Source of the DNA: Allobosea sp. Tri-44
Lineage (GTDB): Bacteria > Pseudomonadota > Alphaproteobacteria > Rhizobiales > Beijerinckiaceae
DNA: 64,000 nucleotides
Direction of reading: 5' to 3'
Assembly: GCF_004123845.1 (NCBI RefSeq)
Contig: NZ_NBDP01000030.1
Coordinates: 1-64,000 of the forward strand
In this document: one piece after another, positions 63,253 to 64,000 of the stretch
Numbering within the stretch: the first letter of the stretch is position 1
Layout: every line of letters begins with the position of its first letter
Program-made: the position numbers and the translations under genes
Notes under the pieces: generated by a model
The model's database searches: none
What the model saw: the letters and a program-made list of their open reading frames with translations, nothing else
Told to the model about the DNA's origin: nothing

Positions 63253-64000
63253 TCACTTGGTAGCCAACATCTGGAATTTGAGCGGTGGCATAGTCAAATA
63301 CGGATGGAGCGGCATGCTCGAATATTTAGTGGCTTCAGCGTTAGCAATAGCTTCAGCTGCCAGTTTTCGACCCTGAACACTGAGTTGTTGCTGCTCCAGC
63401 GCGGCTCTGGCAACACGACCCTGCAAGTCCGCGACGACGCTTGATTCCTCGGTCGTGGTCGCGATAAGCGACCTTGCCAGCCGCGCGAGTGCCTCACCCT
63501 TCAGGTCGGCATTCGCCTTCTTGTTATCCGGGATATTTCTGCTCTCATCGGCGAGACCAGACGCAATGTAGCTTACGCTCGCTTTCCGAGCGATCTCCCT
63601 TGCGCTGGCCGGCAGCGATGCTTTTTCAGCGACTTGACTCAGTTCGAAGCCCAGGGCGATGCGCCTATCCGGGCTGAAATTCGTTCCGACGAGAGATTTT
63701 TCTTCGATGCGTATCGTCTCGATCGCGCCGACGCCCGCATTTTCCTTGATAAGGGACAAAATTGTATCGTCGAAACTGTTCATCACGGGAATATCCGGTT
63801 CATTCGACTGAGAAATCAGGGCGGCACGCTTATACGAAAAATCGACCAACCTATAACTCAGCAATGCCTGTTTTTCGGTGATTGCAGACGTAAATACATT
63901 AAAATAATTCTTTTGCTCGAGCTTTTTCTCGGATGATACACTTCTAAAAGCGGCCACGACCTGCAGCAGATCAACCCAGCGCAATTTCGTTTCTTTTACC
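63253..64000 (-). CDS. Unknown AT-rich protein, 5' end outside the window
   Basis: Partial gene; the frame is open through the right edge of the window. At least 243 residues are visible, including LVDFSYKRAALISQSNEPDIPVMNSFDDTILSLIKENAGV, SLPASAREIARKASVSYIASGLADESRNIPDNKK and a helical end GRVARAALEQQQLSVQGRKLAAEAIANAE. The composition is helical with no motif I recognise. A 60-base line near 63930 has 24 G/C (40%), far below the window's average, so the gene was probably acquired horizontally. A TTG at 63984 is a possible start but not convincing. Confidence 0.65.
   Translation of the reverse strand, partial: VKETKLRWVDLLQVVAAFRSVSSEKKLEQKNYFNVFTSAITEKQALLSYRLVDFSYKRAALISQSNEPDIPVMNSFDDTILSLIKENAGVGAIETIRIEEKSLVGTNFSPDRRIALGFELSQVAEKASLPASAREIARKASVSYIASGLADESRNIPDNKKANADLKGEALARLARSLIATTTEESSVVADLQGRVARAALEQQQLSVQGRKLAAEAIANAEATKYSSMPLHPYLTMPPLKFQMLATK

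Noticed and set aside
63231..63444. Extended C-terminus of the second small-protein copy
   Set aside because: It arises from a one-base frameshift and overlaps a minus-strand gene antisense. The original frame's conserved tail ends at 63230.

Overview
The window is GC-rich (most intervals look close to two-thirds G+C) and reads as a chromosomal segment of an alphaproteobacterium. The reasons are the several HAAT (Liv-type) and sugar-type ABC importers, an MexEF-like RND pump, PurU/PyrC/PyrE, DUF2161 and BTLCP proteins, and short palindromic elements scattered between genes. Hyphomicrobiales (for example a Bosea-like organism) is my best guess, from family content only. No rRNA, CRISPR array, integrase or transposase was found. 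One tRNA, Ser(GCU), is present.

Layout. 1-2.4 kb: an acyl-CoA dehydrogenase and an exported DUF3108 protein. 2.7-5.1 kb: a lower-GC, overlapping two-gene module of unknown function with a PD-(D/E)XK-like nuclease signature. 5.3-11.7 kb: an RND efflux operon (inactive-looking hydrolase, adaptor, pump) divergent from a LysR regulator. 12-16.8 kb: amidase, purU, pyrC and pyrE, separated by palindromic repeats. 16.8-37.9 kb: a large catabolic region. It holds an eight-gene minus-strand operon (Liv-type importer, two CoA-ligase-like enzymes, one crotonase), a nitronate-monooxygenase-like gene, a TetR regulator, and an acyclic-terpene-utilisation-like set (SDR, acyl-CoA dehydrogenase, enoyl-CoA hydratase, AtuA, biotin carboxylase, separate biotin carrier, carboxyltransferase, DsbA-like isomerase, transglutaminase-like protein). 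Related ATGAAT-N3-ATTCAT inverted repeats sit in two promoters and beside the TetR gene, so import, CoA activation and beta-carboxylation of one branched or isoprenoid acid may form a single regulon.

38-44.9 kb: a Na/Pi cotransporter-like protein, LysR, SDR, tautomerase, nitronate monooxygenase, DUF2161 protein and a lipid-kinase-like protein. 45-51.6 kb: a LacI regulator with its own palindromic operator, a sugar-type ABC importer and a GH63-like hydrolase, suggesting uptake and hydrolysis of a glycosyl-glycerate-type compatible solute. 51.7-56 kb: tRNA-Ser, an orphan Liv-type binding protein, an SRPBCC protein, a TPR/winged-helix protein and a beta-propeller protein.

56-64 kb is accessory: a Tae4-like peptidoglycan amidase with an extra C-terminal domain, a small secreted protein, a secreted cysteine-repeat protein with a long GGGGQ/GGGGH tail, a BTLCP protease, MgtC, and a secreted caspase-like protein lying between two copies of a duplicated segment. 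The second copy carries a frameshifted gene, and the window ends in an AT-rich partial gene. The most promising undescribed units are the 2.7-5.1 kb module, the import plus atu-like regulon, the GH63/ABC locus and the caspase/duplication locus.
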